Assembly (NCBI GenBank): GCA_026706505.1
Contig: JAPOYQ010000578.1
Coordinates: 1 to 12,304 of the forward strand
Direction of reading: 5' to 3'
Source: Gemmatimonadota bacterium
GTDB lineage: Bacteria; Latescibacterota; UBA2968; UBA8231
Length of the DNA stretch: 12,304 nt
The position numbers and the translations under genes are program-made. A model generated the notes under the pieces. The model saw nothing but the letters and a program-made list of their open reading frames with translations. It was not told the origin of the DNA and searched no databases. The first letter of the stretch is position 1. Each line of letters starts with the position of its first letter. Shown in pieces: positions 1-7,174 of the stretch.

Positions 1-200
1 CTGGGCTGCACCATCTCGCCTTTTCTGTGGACTCACGTGCAGAAGTTGAACGGATCTACGATGAGGTGATCAAAAATCTAGAGCATGTGAATGTCGAAGA
101 TCCGCCAATCGACTGTCCAGAGTACGGCGAGGGATACTACGCGACGTTCTTCTTCGACCCCGACGGTATCAAGCTCGAAGTAACTTTTACCCCGAAATAA
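1..200 (+). CDS. VOC/glyoxalase-fold protein, C-terminal part (5' end outside window)
   Basis: The frame whose codons begin at base 3 is open from the left edge to a TAA at 198-200, giving 65 visible residues. They include HHLAFSV near the start and YYATFFFDPDGIKLEV close to the end. This is the classic last beta-strand pattern of the vicinal oxygen chelate superfamily (glyoxalase I, fosfomycin/bleomycin resistance, extradiol dioxygenase), where His in HHLAF and Glu in KLEV are usual metal-ligand positions. The fold is clear. The substrate cannot be told because the N-terminal half is missing. The gene ends 21 bases before the NIF3-family gene on the same strand, so the two may be cotranscribed. 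Confidence 0.85.
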   Translation, partial: GLHHLAFSVDSRAEVERIYDEVIKNLEHVNVEDPPIDCPEYGEGYYATFFFDPDGIKLEVTFTPK

Positions 201-221
201 ATCAGAACGGAAGGCACTGGT

Positions 222-941
222 ATGATTCGCGATGTGTTGGATGATCTTTTTTCCAAAAAGTTCCTTGATGAGCACCTAGATGAATGGGGAATAGTAGAGC
301 ACTGTGACCATCCGACCTCGTTGGGCTATTCGACCACGATTACGCCCAGGACGATCTATGAGGCAGTTGACCGCAGCGTAGATGTAATTGTGACCCATCA
401 CGATGCCTGGAAATTCATGTTTGAGCAAAGGGATGAAGTTTGTGGCTTGCTCCAAGACAAAGGCTTAACGCATATCTGGGCTCATCTGCCGTTGGATCTA
501 GCAGACTTTGGAACATCGTCCACACTGCTCACCAAAATCGGGTGTCACCATGTTTATAAATCTTCAGAAGGCGAGGCTCGCATCGGCAAGCTGCCTGCCC
601 CGACGAGCTTCCAATCGGTTTGTTCGACATTGAATTCGCTCCTCCAAGAGCAACCACGCAGCATTTATGACGCGAATCGAACAGTCCAACGCATAGGTTG
701 CGTCACTGGAGCCGGTATCTACACCAGCTACATTCGGGATGCCATGTCCCATGACATCGACATGTACCTGACTGGAGAAACCAATCTTTATCTACTCGAA
801 TACGCTCGGCACCACGAACTCAACGTGGCGGTGTATTCCCACAACTACACAGAGCTGCCCGGCGTTGAGATGTTCGCGTACAGGCTCTGTAGTTCTCTAA
901 AACTTGAGATGAAAGGACACCTTGGAGACGCCCACTTCTAA
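222..941 (+). CDS. NIF3 / YbgI-type dinuclear metal center protein
   Basis: This 239-residue protein has the length of single-domain NIF3-family proteins (about 250). All five usual metal ligands can be placed: His59-His60 in VTHHD, Asp92 in AHLPLD, and His207 and Glu211 in SHNYTELPGV, with the His-x3-Glu spacing of E. coli YbgI (recalled as H215/E219). The family motifs IGCVTGAG (158-165) and DMYLTGE (180-186) are also present. NIF3 proteins are cytoplasmic toroidal hexamers often annotated GTP cyclohydrolase 1 type 2; their reaction is not settled, so none is assigned here. The ATG at 222 has GGAAGG at 209-214, seven bases upstream. The N-terminal 40 residues are divergent, lacking the usual LD-x-T segment. 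It lies between a VOC gene and a GNAT gene on the same strand. Confidence 0.85.
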   Translation: MIRDVLDDLFSKKFLDEHLDEWGIVEHCDHPTSLGYSTTITPRTIYEAVDRSVDVIVTHHDAWKFMFEQRDEVCGLLQDKGLTHIWAHLPLDLADFGTSSTLLTKIGCHHVYKSSEGEARIGKLPAPTSFQSVCSTLNSLLQEQPRSIYDANRTVQRIGCVTGAGIYTSYIRDAMSHDIDMYLTGETNLYLLEYARHHELNVAVYSHNYTELPGVEMFAYRLCSSLKLEMKGHLGDAHF

Positions 942-967
942 TCGCAACCGAGAGGCATAGTCTCCAA
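922..967. repeat. 8-bp perfect inverted repeat spanning the end of the NIF3-family gene
   Basis: TTGGAGAC at 922-929 is the exact reverse complement of GTCTCCAA at 960-967, with a 30-base loop that contains the NIF3-family stop codon. The loop is large for an intrinsic terminator and no T-run follows on the + strand. It could be an RNA stem between the two cistrons, a protein site or chance. Confidence 0.3.
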
Positions 968-985
968 AAATTAAGGCCCCTGTAG

Positions 986-1447
986 ATGGAAATTAGGATT
1001 GCTGAAGTAGATGCAGATTTAGAAATAGTTGGTAGTTTGTTGATCCAACTCAGAACTAGCTATGACCTACGCACTATAATCTCTCAGATTAAGGCTCACC
1101 AAAAGAGAGGTTACACCGTCGCTTATATCAAGGATGATGGTCAGGCGATTTGTGCAGCGGGGTTTGTAATTGAGACCCGATTGGCTTGGGGAAAACACAT
1201 GTACATTGAAGATCTGATCACAGATGAACACCGACGTTCTTCGGGCCTAGGCAAAGTCATGCTAGATTGGCTTAAATCCTATGCGCAAAAAAATGACTGT
1301 GAGCAGATCCATTTAGATTCAAGCGTTCAGAATTTTTCTGCACATAGGTTCTATCTGCGCGAGGGGTTTAATATCGCAAGTCATCATTTTTCGATTGTGA
1401 ATGGGAATAAGGCAGATCTATACAAGCCCACCAGAAGCAAAAGTTAG
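986..1447 (+). CDS. GNAT-family N-acetyltransferase
   Basis: The 153-residue protein is the size of a single-domain GNAT enzyme. The acetyl-CoA pyrophosphate loop (motif A) is RRSSGLGK at 83-90, preceded by the beta-4 strand MYIEDLITDEHR (72-83). Motif B, FYLREGF at 122-128, follows the conserved N-x-x-A-H-x-F run. These transfer acetyl from acetyl-CoA to an amine in the cytoplasm. The acceptor cannot be read from sequence; antibiotic, polyamine or protein N-termini are all possible. The ATG at 986 has only a weak AAGG at 973-976. It follows the NIF3-family gene by 44 bases on the same strand, and converges on the RPH-like gene. Codon third positions are notably A/T-rich compared with genes to the right, which may mean recent acquisition. 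Confidence 0.85.
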   Translation: MEIRIAEVDADLEIVGSLLIQLRTSYDLRTIISQIKAHQKRGYTVAYIKDDGQAICAAGFVIETRLAWGKHMYIEDLITDEHRRSSGLGKVMLDWLKSYAQKNDCEQIHLDSSVQNFSAHRFYLREGFNIASHHFSIVNGNKADLYKPTRSKS

Positions 1448-1473
1448 ATCATCTCGCTCCGAAACACGACTAC

Positions 1474-1488
1474 TGACGGTACCCGTCA
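1474..1488. terminator. possible weak hairpin between convergent genes
   Basis: TGACGG (1474-1479) pairs perfectly with CCGTCA (1483-1488) across a three-base loop, in the 76-base gap between the convergent GNAT (ends 1447) and RPH-like (ends 1524) genes. No T-tract follows on either strand, so intrinsic termination is doubtful. Its position is the only supporting context. Confidence 0.25.
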
Positions 1489-1523
1489 CGCCAATGCCTC
1501 GCTCAATTCCTGCGAGCCTTACA

Positions 1524-3935
1524 TCACAACAGCCTTATCACCCCGCTTTGGCCATCAACTTCGATCAACTGCCCGGTTCTAATCTTCTTGGTCCCGATCA
1601 GAGTTCCCACCACCGCCGGCAATCCGTATTCCCGGGCGACGACCGCCCCATGACACAACGCCCCACCCCTGTCGCTCACTAATCCCGCCCCAACGGCAAA
1701 AAGTGGCACCCAATGAGGATCGGTCGTACCACAAACCAATATCTCCCCCGGCTGTAGTGCCAATGCCTTGTCCAGATTCACGGCCACGCGCGCACGCCCT
1801 CTGACAATCCCCGGCGAAGCCCCTACGCCACGAACCTCTCCCTTTGATGCCTCAAGTGGAGCCGAGGGACCCCAAAACAGGTAATCTTCCTCTTCAGTCG
1901 GCGGCTCCTCGCAAGCACCGAGGAACTCTGGCGGCGATAATTTCAACCGTTGATTAAACTCCCGTTGGCGTTCGACGACTCGCGCGCGCAACGGCTGCCG
2001 CACGCCGAATCCCCACAGGATGATTTCGTTCAGTTCTAGGTATTTGATCTCACTCCGCTTCTTCTTGAGGATCCCGCCTTTGATCATTCGGCGGCCCAGT
2101 TCGTCGAAAAGCGGAAATATGTAATGCGCTGCGATACCATCGACCCAGTAGTTGTGGTCCTCAGTCAGCGAATAATTGGCCAGAGCCACCTGCAAAAGTT
2201 CCTCGAAAACCTCGCGTTCCTGCTTTTTCAGCAGAGAACGTACGTGCTCGGTAAATTGCTCCCGCTCTGCCGCCAGTTGGCGCAATTTTACATGTGGATC
2301 TTCCACGCCTTGCTCGGCGTATTTGAGAACCAAGGAAGCGAGAAATTCCGGTGTATCTTTCCAATAGGTTTCTAAATACCGATCAAAAATCTCTTTGAAG
2401 GACCCCTCAAGCCCATCCCATCTGCCCTGCTTCTTGCGCGACTGTAAGGCAGCCCTTAGAAGCTCTTCGTTGGCGGGAGTAAGGTGCTGTTGCAACTGCC
2501 ACAGGAGATGCCCCTTCTCAACGCTCAAATTTGACTGCCCCTGTACCAATCGGTAGGGTTCGCTTTCCGCGGCGTCGGGGAACCGTTTGCGATACCACTC
2601 CACCAAGTGCCCAACGGCCTCGACCGCGGTCCCGCCTAGATGCGCGTGCATTCTCGCGCATTCGCAATACCAAGGCAGCGCTTCGACCAGTACGCTGGCC
2701 AACTCGTCGTTGGCCAGCGCCGACAGATCCAAGCTGCGGAAATAAGCCCGCTTTCGCTTGAGCCCGGGCAACCATTCACTTCGCCAGAGTTCAGGTATCT
2801 CGCGCTCTATCTTCTTGCGGGCGTCCTCTTGCTCCTTGCGGTTACCGACCCTGAAGGGTTTTTCCGCCTCGTATGCGTAGCCGTTCACATAGATCCGCAT
2901 AGGTAACGTGCCGCCGCCCGTCTCTCGCCGCGCTTTCGCCCAACCCTGCATCCAATACCATTCAAACGACTGATCGAGCGGCGTTTCCAGACTCCCCCTG
3001 CGCCAAGTCAATTCAGCATCTTTGGGATCGTCCCATTCCACCGACCAACCTCGTCCATCTTGCGCAAGGGTCGTCACCGGGCGGCATTGGAGCAAATACA
3101 GCTTTCCATCTTTAAAAGCGCATTCCAAGTCAACGGGCCACCCCATCCGGGCCTCCAGATCGACCGCACTACGGCAGACCTCGCCGACCTGTTCGTCAGT
3201 TAAGGTTGGCCGCGAACGATTGTCTGCTGGCACGTCGATTTCGATCGTGCCAGCAGACCCAGCGGCGCACATCCGCTCTTTCTTGGCCACGCTCCGCGTC
3301 TTGATCCGCAATTCCCGTTTGTCCACGGTGTACGTGTCGGGAATCGAACTGCCATCGACTAGCCCTTCTCCCAACCCCCAATATGCATTGATGACGATCT
3401 CGCTTGCGTCGTTGGTGACTGGATTGGCGGTAAACGCGACCGCTGAAAAATCCGCAGCGATGAACTCCTGCACGAGAATGGCCAGATTCACCTCATCTGC
3501 ACCGACCCCTGAACGCTTGCGGTAGGCAGCGGCATGGGGCCGGTAGGCCGCCTCCACGCACTCGACTATCGCCGCAGCCACGGCATCCACGCCCAAGACG
3601 TTCAATAGGGTCTGATATTGGCCAGCAAAGGAATTAACCGCACCGTCCTCCGCCACAGCCGAGGATCGGATCGCCACTGCCAGCTCGGGAGTTCCGCAAC
3701 GAACACCCAGTTCCGCGTACGCGGCTTCGATCTCCGCATAAAGGTCGGGAGGCAACGATGCTTCACTACTCCGCACCGGTACCATTCTCGCGGTAGCACT
3801 AGCGGTGATACAAAACCCTGACGGAACACGTCCGCCGCTATGTAGCTGGTTGAGATTAGCCGCTTTACCGCCTACCAGTTCCCTTTTACTGCTTGCAGAG
3901 TCGTCTAGCCAAATAATATTCAAAGCCCTATGCAT
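1524..3935 (-). CDS. PEP-synthase-related phosphotransferase, rifampicin phosphotransferase-like architecture
   Basis: The 803-residue protein begins with the PPDK/PEP-synthase ATP-grasp domain (about 1-290): GGKAANL with Lys24, AIRSSAVAEDG with Arg90, FTANPVTND, and the end motif LLQCRPVT (Gln283, Arg285) after Glu271. A long middle domain (about 300-700), rich in Trp, Arg and Glu, follows. The C-terminus is the swivelling phosphohistidine domain, GGALCHGAVVAREYGLPAVVG, with His762 the expected phospho-carrier. There is no C-terminal PEP/pyruvate TIM barrel, so PEP synthesis is unlikely. The order ATP-grasp, acceptor domain, His domain is that of rifampicin phosphotransferase (about 870 residues), which moves the ATP beta-phosphate onto rifampicin. 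The true acceptor is unknown. The stop is TGA at 1524-1526. The start lies 40 bases after the upstream GNAT stop, so cotranscription with selB and that GNAT is plausible. Confidence 0.8.
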   Translation of the reverse strand: MHRALNIIWLDDSASSKRELVGGKAANLNQLHSGGRVPSGFCITASATARMVPVRSSEASLPPDLYAEIEAAYAELGVRCGTPELAVAIRSSAVAEDGAVNSFAGQYQTLLNVLGVDAVAAAIVECVEAAYRPHAAAYRKRSGVGADEVNLAILVQEFIAADFSAVAFTANPVTNDASEIVINAYWGLGEGLVDGSSIPDTYTVDKRELRIKTRSVAKKERMCAAGSAGTIEIDVPADNRSRPTLTDEQVGEVCRSAVDLEARMGWPVDLECAFKDGKLYLLQCRPVTTLAQDGRGWSVEWDDPKDAELTWRRGSLETPLDQSFEWYWMQGWAKARRETGGGTLPMRIYVNGYAYEAEKPFRVGNRKEQEDARKKIEREIPELWRSEWLPGLKRKRAYFRSLDLSALANDELASVLVEALPWYCECARMHAHLGGTAVEAVGHLVEWYRKRFPDAAESEPYRLVQGQSNLSVEKGHLLWQLQQHLTPANEELLRAALQSRKKQGRWDGLEGSFKEIFDRYLETYWKDTPEFLASLVLKYAEQGVEDPHVKLRQLAAEREQFTEHVRSLLKKQEREVFEELLQVALANYSLTEDHNYWVDGIAAHYIFPLFDELGRRMIKGGILKKKRSEIKYLELNEIILWGFGVRQPLRARVVERQREFNQRLKLSPPEFLGACEEPPTEEEDYLFWGPSAPLEASKGEVRGVGASPGIVRGRARVAVNLDKALALQPGEILVCGTTDPHWVPLFAVGAGLVSDRGGALCHGAVVAREYGLPAVVGTLIGTKKIRTGQLIEVDGQSGVIRLL

Positions 3936-3975
3936 ATCCCCAGCAGATCGTCAAAGCGAAACATCCCAATCACAA

Positions 3976-4440
3976 TTACTTGTACATCTGAATCGAGAAC
4001 ATCCCATAGCCACGCCGCTCATAAAATCGATACGTGCGCAACCAGTCTATATTATTTGAACCCACCATGGATCGGCTGATTCCCTCCGCTTCTGATCTCG
4101 ATAGCAGCGCCTCGACGAGTCGATCTCCAACTCGCTTTTCGCGATGGTCAACACGGACAAAGACCTCGTGAATATCTAAAAATCGCTCGCCCTCGGGTTT
4201 GAATATCGCATTTTTCCCAACTTTCACGACTCCCGCGGCGTACGCTATGACAACACCTTCATGCTCACCGACAAAAAAATAGCCGCCGTCAAACCAAGAC
4301 TGGAGATGTTTGTCGTCTTCCTTTAACGCGACATAGCCGGTTGTACAGCCTTCCTCGGCCCAAAGTTTCGACAACCTCACGATCGCATGTGTATCGTCAG
4401 TTATTGCTGGCCTAACTTGATAATCCAGAGAGTCTGTCAC
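3976..4440 (-). CDS. GNAT-family N-acetyltransferase, GTG start
   Basis: I call a 154-residue product starting at GTG 4440-4438 (VTDSLDYQVRPAI...), not the longer ATG-initiated frame from 4539, because GGAGG lies nine bases upstream and the extra 33 residues would be an Arg/Gly-rich overlap with selB. The GNAT core is clear: the substrate-side strand FFVGEHEGVVIAYAAG (55-70), EVFVRVDHREKRVGDRLVEALL (92-113) with motif A around Arg100-Gly105, and motif B FYERRGYGMF (139-148). The acceptor is unknown. It starts 17 bases after the selB stop and precedes the RPH-like gene, so all three probably share a transcript. It is not a close copy of the GNAT at 986-1447. Confidence 0.85.
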   Translation of the reverse strand: MTDSLDYQVRPAITDDTHAIVRLSKLWAEEGCTTGYVALKEDDKHLQSWFDGGYFFVGEHEGVVIAYAAGVVKVGKNAIFKPEGERFLDIHEVFVRVDHREKRVGDRLVEALLSRSEAEGISRSMVGSNNIDWLRTYRFYERRGYGMFSIQMYK

Positions 4441-4449
4441 CTTCTTTTT

Positions 4450-4454
4450 CCTCC
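4450..4454 (-). promoter_or_regulatory. Shine-Dalgarno site fixing a GTG start
   Basis: Read on the - strand, the bases after the selB TGA (4460-4458) are TTT GGAGG followed by nine bases and GTG at 4440. This near-consensus ribosome binding site decides the start of the downstream GNAT and lies in the 17-base selB-GNAT gap. Confidence 0.8.
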
Positions 4455-4457
4455 AAA

Positions 4458-6359
4458 TCAGCCCACCAAAATCCGCACATCTCCCCTCCGCGCCGTCAGG
4501 CCCTCGGCGTCGAAGTGACCCAAAAGCGCCATAGCGCATTTGCGGTTGCTGCCAATCAGCGTGCGGAATTCGGCTACTGTAATCTCGCCATCGCGCTTGA
4601 GAGAATCACTCAGCAGCGTCCGCGCGCGGGCGAGAGCCTCGACATGGATAAGCAAACCCCCTTCCAACGCGACCACCACCCCCAGTGCTTGCAGCGCTTG
4701 GACCATGTCCGTCACCTGCGGCAGTGGGGCGTCGAGAGCTTGGGCCAACTCAGCCACCGTCGACAAGTTGGCAAAATCCGTGGTATTGAGCCGCGCCTCC
4801 ACAGCCGCCTTTAGTACCTCTTGCTCTGGAGTGAAGCAAATGCTGTGCGACGCAGCCCGCACCACAGCTCCATCCAGCGCGATCCGCTCCGCTTCCTCCA
4901 AGTAGCGCAACACGCAGTCGAACAATTCGGGCTGGATGTAGCGCGCACTCAAATTGCGCAGTTCCTCGCGCGGCAATCCCAACTTGAGCGGCTGGGCGCG
5001 ATGAAGGCTCGCCAGCGCGGCCTCGATCTGCGTCCCCCAGTGCTCACACACGTCCAAATGCAAAACGTGTGATTGCCCTTCCGACACCACGCGCACGGCG
5101 CGGCCATCCTCTACCAGCGCATCCGTCAAACCCGCCAACCGCTCCACGCCAATGCCCATTTCGCCAGCCAGCGTCTGCTGGCCCTTGAGCCGGTCGTCCG
5201 CATAGCGGAGCCAGCACTCGACAACCTCGGGCAAATCGGCACTGGCCAATGTCTGCAAATGCGCGAGCAGCGCCGGCTCAAAGCGCCGGTGCTTGGCCGG
5301 GCGCGGGTTGAGCACGCGGCCACCGCCAATGGTCAGCGCCGGCGAGTACCGGCGCAGCACAAAGCGGTCGCCCCACGCCGCAACTACAGGAGCTTCTAGG
5401 CGCAGTTGCGCAAAACTCTCCTGCCCAGGCGTCAAAGGTTCGCCACCGGGAAGCACGACCCGCGCCATAATCTCCCGCGTGCCCAAGTGCAGGCGCACGC
5501 GAGTGCGCGACGCCATGGTCATGGGGCTTGACGCAAGGAGTTGCACCTCGACGTCCAGCATCTGCGTAGGACGGAAAAATCCAGGCGCGACCAATGAGTA
5601 TCCGCGCTCGATTTGGCCCTGCTCCACGCCAGCCAAATTGATCGCGGCTCGGTCGCCGGCCCGTACCTCTTGTACCGTCGCGCCGTGCTGTTGCAAGCGG
5701 CGCACGCGCGCCGACCGACCTTCGGGCGCAATCTCCACCCGGTCGCCCTCGGCCAAGGCCCCAGCCTGCACCGTGCCCGTGCAGACGAGACCAAACCCCT
5801 TGACCCCAAAGGCCCGATCTACGGGCAGGCGGAACGGCGCATCCGTGCGCTTGGCCGCAGTGTCCTCGACCATGGCCAACAACCGCTGCCGCAGCGGGTC
5901 AATGCCCGCGCCGCTGAGCGCGGAGACGCGAAATATCTCGGCCTGCGCCAAAAAACTCCCGAGCACAAACTCCCGCACCTCTTCCTCCACCAAGTCCAAC
6001 CACTCCTCTTCCACCAAATCGGCCTTGTTGATCACCACCACCCCGCGCTCCACCCCCAAAAGCCGGAGCACGTCGAGATGCTCCCGCGACTGCGGCATCA
6101 CGCCGTCGTCCGCAGCAATGACCAGCATGGCCACGTCAATGGTGCTGACGCCGGCCACCATAGTCTTGACGAAGCGCTCGTGCCCGGGCACGTCGATGAT
6201 CGTAGCTTGATCCCCCAAAAAGGCAAAGCCGAGCTCAATGGTAATCCCCCGCGCCCGCTCTTCCGGGGCTTGGTCCGTATTCATGCCGGTCAGCGCCTTG
6301 ACCAACAGAGTCTTGCCGTGATCAATGTGCCCAGCCGTGCCAATAACAGTGTGCGCCAT
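4458..6359 (-). CDS. selB: Selenocysteine-specific translation elongation factor SelB
   Basis: The 633-residue protein has the usual SelB length. SelB is a GTPase that brings Sec-tRNA(Sec) to ribosomes paused at UGA before a SECIS hairpin. G motifs are GHIDHGKT (10-17), RGITI (37-41), DVPGH (56-60) and NKAD (111-114). EF-Tu-like domains 2 and 3 follow, with [22 protein letters not shown] near 177-198 and [20 protein letters not shown] marking the SelB domain-3 end. The rest reads as winged-helix repeats that bind SECIS RNA, ending in the typical [19 protein letters not shown] helix and [10 protein letters not shown]. No true selA, selD or tRNA(Sec) is visible here, so partners must lie elsewhere. 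It is divergent from the creatininase-family gene across 79 bases and leads a possible selB-GNAT-RPH-like transcript. The start has only a weak AGGA upstream. Confidence 0.97.
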   Translation of the reverse strand: MAHTVIGTAGHIDHGKTLLVKALTGMNTDQAPEERARGITIELGFAFLGDQATIIDVPGHERFVKTMVAGVSTIDVAMLVIAADDGVMPQSREHLDVLRLLGVERGVVVINKADLVEEEWLDLVEEEVREFVLGSFLAQAEIFRVSALSGAGIDPLRQRLLAMVEDTAAKRTDAPFRLPVDRAFGVKGFGLVCTGTVQAGALAEGDRVEIAPEGRSARVRRLQQHGATVQEVRAGDRAAINLAGVEQGQIERGYSLVAPGFFRPTQMLDVEVQLLASSPMTMASRTRVRLHLGTREIMARVVLPGGEPLTPGQESFAQLRLEAPVVAAWGDRFVLRRYSPALTIGGGRVLNPRPAKHRRFEPALLAHLQTLASADLPEVVECWLRYADDRLKGQQTLAGEMGIGVERLAGLTDALVEDGRAVRVVSEGQSHVLHLDVCEHWGTQIEAALASLHRAQPLKLGLPREELRNLSARYIQPELFDCVLRYLEEAERIALDGAVVRAASHSICFTPEQEVLKAAVEARLNTTDFANLSTVAELAQALDAPLPQVTDMVQALQALGVVVALEGGLLIHVEALARARTLLSDSLKRDGEITVAEFRTLIGSNRKCAMALLGHFDAEGLTARRGDVRILVG

Positions 6360-6376
6360 CTGCTCAATGTCCTATA

Positions 6377-6404
6377 TTGACGTGCTCTTCCTGGCCTATA
6401 TTAT
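6377..6404 (+). promoter_or_regulatory. sigma70-type promoter for the creatininase-yciO-sppA-selA-like run
   Basis: TTGACG (6377-6382, five of six matches to TTGACA), a 16-base spacer, then TATTAT (6399-6404, five of six matches to TATAAT). Transcription would start near 6411, leaving a leader of about 28 bases that holds AAGGA before the ATG at 6439. This supports 6439, not the in-frame ATG at 6325 which precedes the promoter. Assumes a standard housekeeping sigma factor. Confidence 0.65.
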
Positions 6405-6427
6405 GTTCAATTCCGCGAACACAACAA
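6400..6427 (-). promoter_or_regulatory. possible divergent promoter for selB
   Basis: On the - strand, TTGTTG (6427-6422), a 16-base spacer, then CATAAT (6405-6400, five of six). The -35 matches only TTG. The start would be near 6393 with a leader of about 34 bases before the selB ATG. Its -10 overlaps that of the + strand promoter almost base for base, so the two could not be occupied by polymerase together. Confidence 0.4.
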
Positions 6428-6438
6428 GGAACTTCTTC

Positions 6439-7173
6439 ATGTACCTCAAGCACCTGCGTCCCTACCAACTCACCGATGCAGTGGCCCAGGGGCATCCCCT
6501 GCTCGTGCCGGCCGGCTGCATCGAAACCCACGGCCCGCACATGGCCATCGGCCACGACACCCTCATCGTCGAGGAGATCTGCGACCGCGTGGCCGCACGC
6601 ACCGCTTGCGTCATTGCTCCATCGTTCGACTACGGCCCCACCGGCTATGCCCTTGGCGGTCCAGCCGACGGGACCATCGACCCGGACTACGACGCCTTTG
6701 GCGGCTTGGCCAAGAGCATCCTGCGCAACTTTATCGAAATGGGCTTCCGCAAGACCTACGTCATCATCATGCACCAAGGCATGGGCGGCCCCCTCGCCTT
6801 GGCCTTCAGCAAGGCTGCGGCCGAACTGGCGGTTGAGAAGGTGCTCGCCGAGGGACACCCACGCGGCTGGTGGGGCGACCGCGACGCGCTGGATCGGGTT
6901 GGCTCTTGGGGCGGGCATATCGAAGTGCAGCCCATGATCCTCCCGGAATCGAGTCCTCCGGCCGGAGGCGATCACGACGGATATAACGAGACCTCCTTCC
7001 TGCTCGCCGCACGCCCCGAACTCGTAGAGCAAGACCGCCTCGGCGACGACCCGCCTTGGTACTGCCAGCAAGACGAAACAAAAAACAGCTACACGGCCAA
7101 CGCAGAACACGGCCAAGCCATGATCGCGGCCGTCGTCGATGCGTGGGTCGCCAAAATTGACCAGGAGCGTTAG
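6439..7173 (+). CDS. Creatininase-family amidohydrolase
   Basis: The 244-residue protein is the family's usual size. Creatininase-family enzymes are cytoplasmic dinuclear-metal amide hydrolases (creatinine, mycofactocin precursor, formamidopyrimidines). Metal-site residues appear with family spacing: Glu29 and His31 in GCIETHGPH, Asp40 in GHDTLI, and His112 after the strand RKTYVIIM, ten residues from Gly102 as in other members. Glu184 in HDGYNETS matches the usual HAGE-x-ETS motif. The normal NGHGGN loop is MHQGMGG here, so the active-site rim is altered. The start at 6439 is chosen because AAGGA lies at 6426-6430 and the promoter -35 at 6377 falls inside the longer frame. The substrate is unknown. 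First gene of a four-gene run; the stop is one base from the next ATG. Confidence 0.88.
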   Translation: MYLKHLRPYQLTDAVAQGHPLLVPAGCIETHGPHMAIGHDTLIVEEICDRVAARTACVIAPSFDYGPTGYALGGPADGTIDPDYDAFGGLAKSILRNFIEMGFRKTYVIIMHQGMGGPLALAFSKAAAELAVEKVLAEGHPRGWWGDRDALDRVGSWGGHIEVQPMILPESSPPAGGDHDGYNETSFLLAARPELVEQDRLGDDPPWYCQQDETKNSYTANAEHGQAMIAAVVDAWVAKIDQER

Positions 7174-7174
7174 C

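Noticed and set aside
1474..1488. Strong intrinsic terminator between the convergent genes at the left
   Set aside because: The stem is only six pairs and lacks a T-run on either strand, so it is listed only as a weak hairpin.
4458..6359. Selenoprotein genes or SECIS elements in the window
   Set aside because: Stops of the selB and RPH-like genes are followed in frame by further stops within a few codons, and no gene shows a Cys/Sec active-site position interrupted by TGA.
5293..6380. Long + strand open frames opposite selB (305 and 255 codons)
   Set aside because: They are antisense shadows of a G/C-rich gene: low-complexity Arg/Ser/Pro- or His/Gln-rich products without any family motif.
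6325..6438. N-terminal extension of the creatininase-family protein from ATG 6325
   Set aside because: It overlaps the selB start, contains the best + strand promoter, and has no ribosome site, whereas ATG 6439 has AAGGA and begins at the family domain boundary.
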